Shown here: positions 16,366 to 16,939 of the stretch, piece after piece
Position numbering within the stretch: the stretch's first letter is position 1
How the letters are laid out: each line of letters opens with the position of its first letter
Origin: Thiobacillus sp. UBA2186
Lineage (GTDB): Bacteria; Pseudomonadota; Gammaproteobacteria; Burkholderiales; Thiobacillaceae
Length of the DNA: 16,939 nucleotides
Reading direction: 5' to 3'
NCBI GenBank assembly: GCA_002327405.1
Contig: DCVO01000037.1
Coordinates: forward strand, 212-17,150
Made by a program: the position numbers and the translations under genes
The notes under the pieces: generated by a model
Seen by the model: only the letters and a program-made list of their open reading frames with translations
Database searches by the model: none
What the model was told of the DNA's origin: nothing

Positions 16366-16860
16366 ATGTGGAAACACGCAAACACATCGAGTCTGGCGAT
16401 TGTCGCTGCCCTCGCCATTACCCTGCCCGGCCATGCCGCCTGGCATGAGTCCGAGAAGAAGGATGCAGACAAGACCACGGCAAAGGAAGTCCGCGAGGAA
16501 GTGGGCGATGCCGCCGAGGCCATCAAGAATTACAGCGCGGACAAGCGCGACGAAGCGGCCAGGAAGGCCAAGGAGGCGCTGGATGCACTGGATGCCCGCA
16601 TCAATGCGCTGGAAAGGCAGATAGACCGGGACTGGGAGAAAATGGACAAGGCCGCGCGCGAGCAGGCGCGCAGCACGTTGCAGGCACTGCACAAGCAGCG
16701 GGTGAAGGTGGCCGAATGGTATGGCGGTCTCCAGAACAGCACCGCCAGCGCCTGGGAATACATGAAGCGCGGCTTCTCCGAAGCCTACCAATCCCTCAAG
16801 CAGTCCTGGGAAAAGGCCGAGCAGGAATACCGGGAAAACGGAAACAAGGAGCAGAAATGA
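16366..16860 (+). CDS. Exported coiled-coil protein, possibly envelope stress related
   Basis: A 164-residue protein with a signal peptide (MWKHANTSS, core LAIVAALAITLPGHA, cleavage before AWHE). The mature part is nearly all charged alpha-helix, rich in K, E, D, A and R in heptad-like spacing (KKDADKTTAKEVREEVGDAAEAIKN, then DALDARINALERQIDRDWEKM), so it should form a periplasmic coiled coil. There are no cysteines and no catalytic motif. The look is like small stress-response proteins of the sll1863 or apolipoprotein-like type, but this is only a resemblance. It has its own strong ribosome binding site, a long upstream divergent region and a terminator directly after the stop, so it is probably a single-gene unit. 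Confidence 0.78.
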   Translation: MWKHANTSSLAIVAALAITLPGHAAWHESEKKDADKTTAKEVREEVGDAAEAIKNYSADKRDEAARKAKEALDALDARINALERQIDRDWEKMDKAAREQARSTLQALHKQRVKVAEWYGGLQNSTASAWEYMKRGFSEAYQSLKQSWEKAEQEYRENGNKEQK

Positions 16861-16863
16861 AAA

Positions 16864-16883
16864 AAACCGGCCGAGGCCGGTTT
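16864..16883 (+). terminator. Intrinsic terminator after the coiled-coil gene
   Basis: An AAACCGGC / GCCGGTTT stem with a CGAG loop, starting four bases after the stop codon. The A-run on the left could also serve minus-strand transcription arriving from the tRNA. Confidence 0.75.
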
Positions 16884-16905
16884 CTCATGCTTGCGCAGGT
16901 AATCT

Positions 16906-16939
16906 TGGTGGGCAGTACAAGGTTCGAACTTGTGACCCC
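16906..16939 (-). tRNA. tRNA 3' end (partial, cut by window edge)
   Basis: On the minus strand the window end reads as the 3' part of a tRNA: a five-base T stem (16917-16921 with 16929-16933) around the T-loop TTCGAAC, a seven-base acceptor strand ACTGCCC (16910-16916), discriminator A and an encoded CCA (16906-16908). The anticodon lies outside the window. The GGGGTCACAAG start and ACTGCCC acceptor remind me of a tRNA-Val, but the identity is not shown. Confidence 0.85.

Overview
The window looks like a chromosomal piece of a GC-rich betaproteobacterium with a lithotrophic, sulfur-oxidising or redox-versatile lifestyle (something like Nitrosomonadales/Gallionellales or Rhodocyclales; this is inferred from gene content and protein style, not from a marker gene). 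The signs are a multiheme c-type cytochrome of the octaheme tetrathionate reductase type, a sulfide:quinone oxidoreductase with its three cysteines in canonical places, a YbgE homologue, a UbiB/AarF-family protein and a YoaA/DinG helicase. I see no phage genes, transposases, CRISPR array or rRNA.

Layout. Positions 1-7078 form one long run of nine plus-strand genes, tightly packed and partly overlapping: the 3' part of an octaheme cytochrome c gene, a diheme cytochrome b, a small conserved protein, a secreted DUF2141 protein, a ZIP metal transporter, a HisC-like PLP aminotransferase, a SLAC1/TehA-type anion channel, an orphan YbgE and SQR. A reasonable reading is a membrane sulfur/electron-transfer module: SQR puts sulfide electrons into the quinone pool, the cytochrome b and multiheme cytochrome c exchange electrons between that pool and a periplasmic sulfur or nitrogen oxyanion, and the TDT/SLAC1 protein may carry an anion such as sulfite. 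The last step is inference.

Positions 7174-9150 hold a YoaA/DinG-type iron-sulfur helicase on the minus strand. It is divergent from a secreted alpha/beta hydrolase (9182-10048), which is translationally coupled (ATGA overlap) to a membrane GGDEF-EAL protein with a periplasmic sensor region (10045-12285). A UbiB/AarF-family gene follows on the minus strand (12468-14147). Next come a secreted protein of unknown function (14232-14945), a HU-type nucleoid protein (15010-15303), an outer-membrane beta-barrel protein on the minus strand (15448-16131), a periplasmic coiled-coil protein (16366-16860) and the 3' end of a minus-strand tRNA cut by the window edge.

The most distinctive non-coding signal is a pair of inverted-repeat elements (7098-7214 and 12298-12449). 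Each sits exactly in a convergent gene junction. Each has arms built from 9-bp units of the form CACRGRGRR, and the left arms of the two differ only by A/G transitions. One arm of the first element is translated as the C-terminal tail of the helicase. Clear stem-loop terminators follow the HU gene and the coiled-coil gene.
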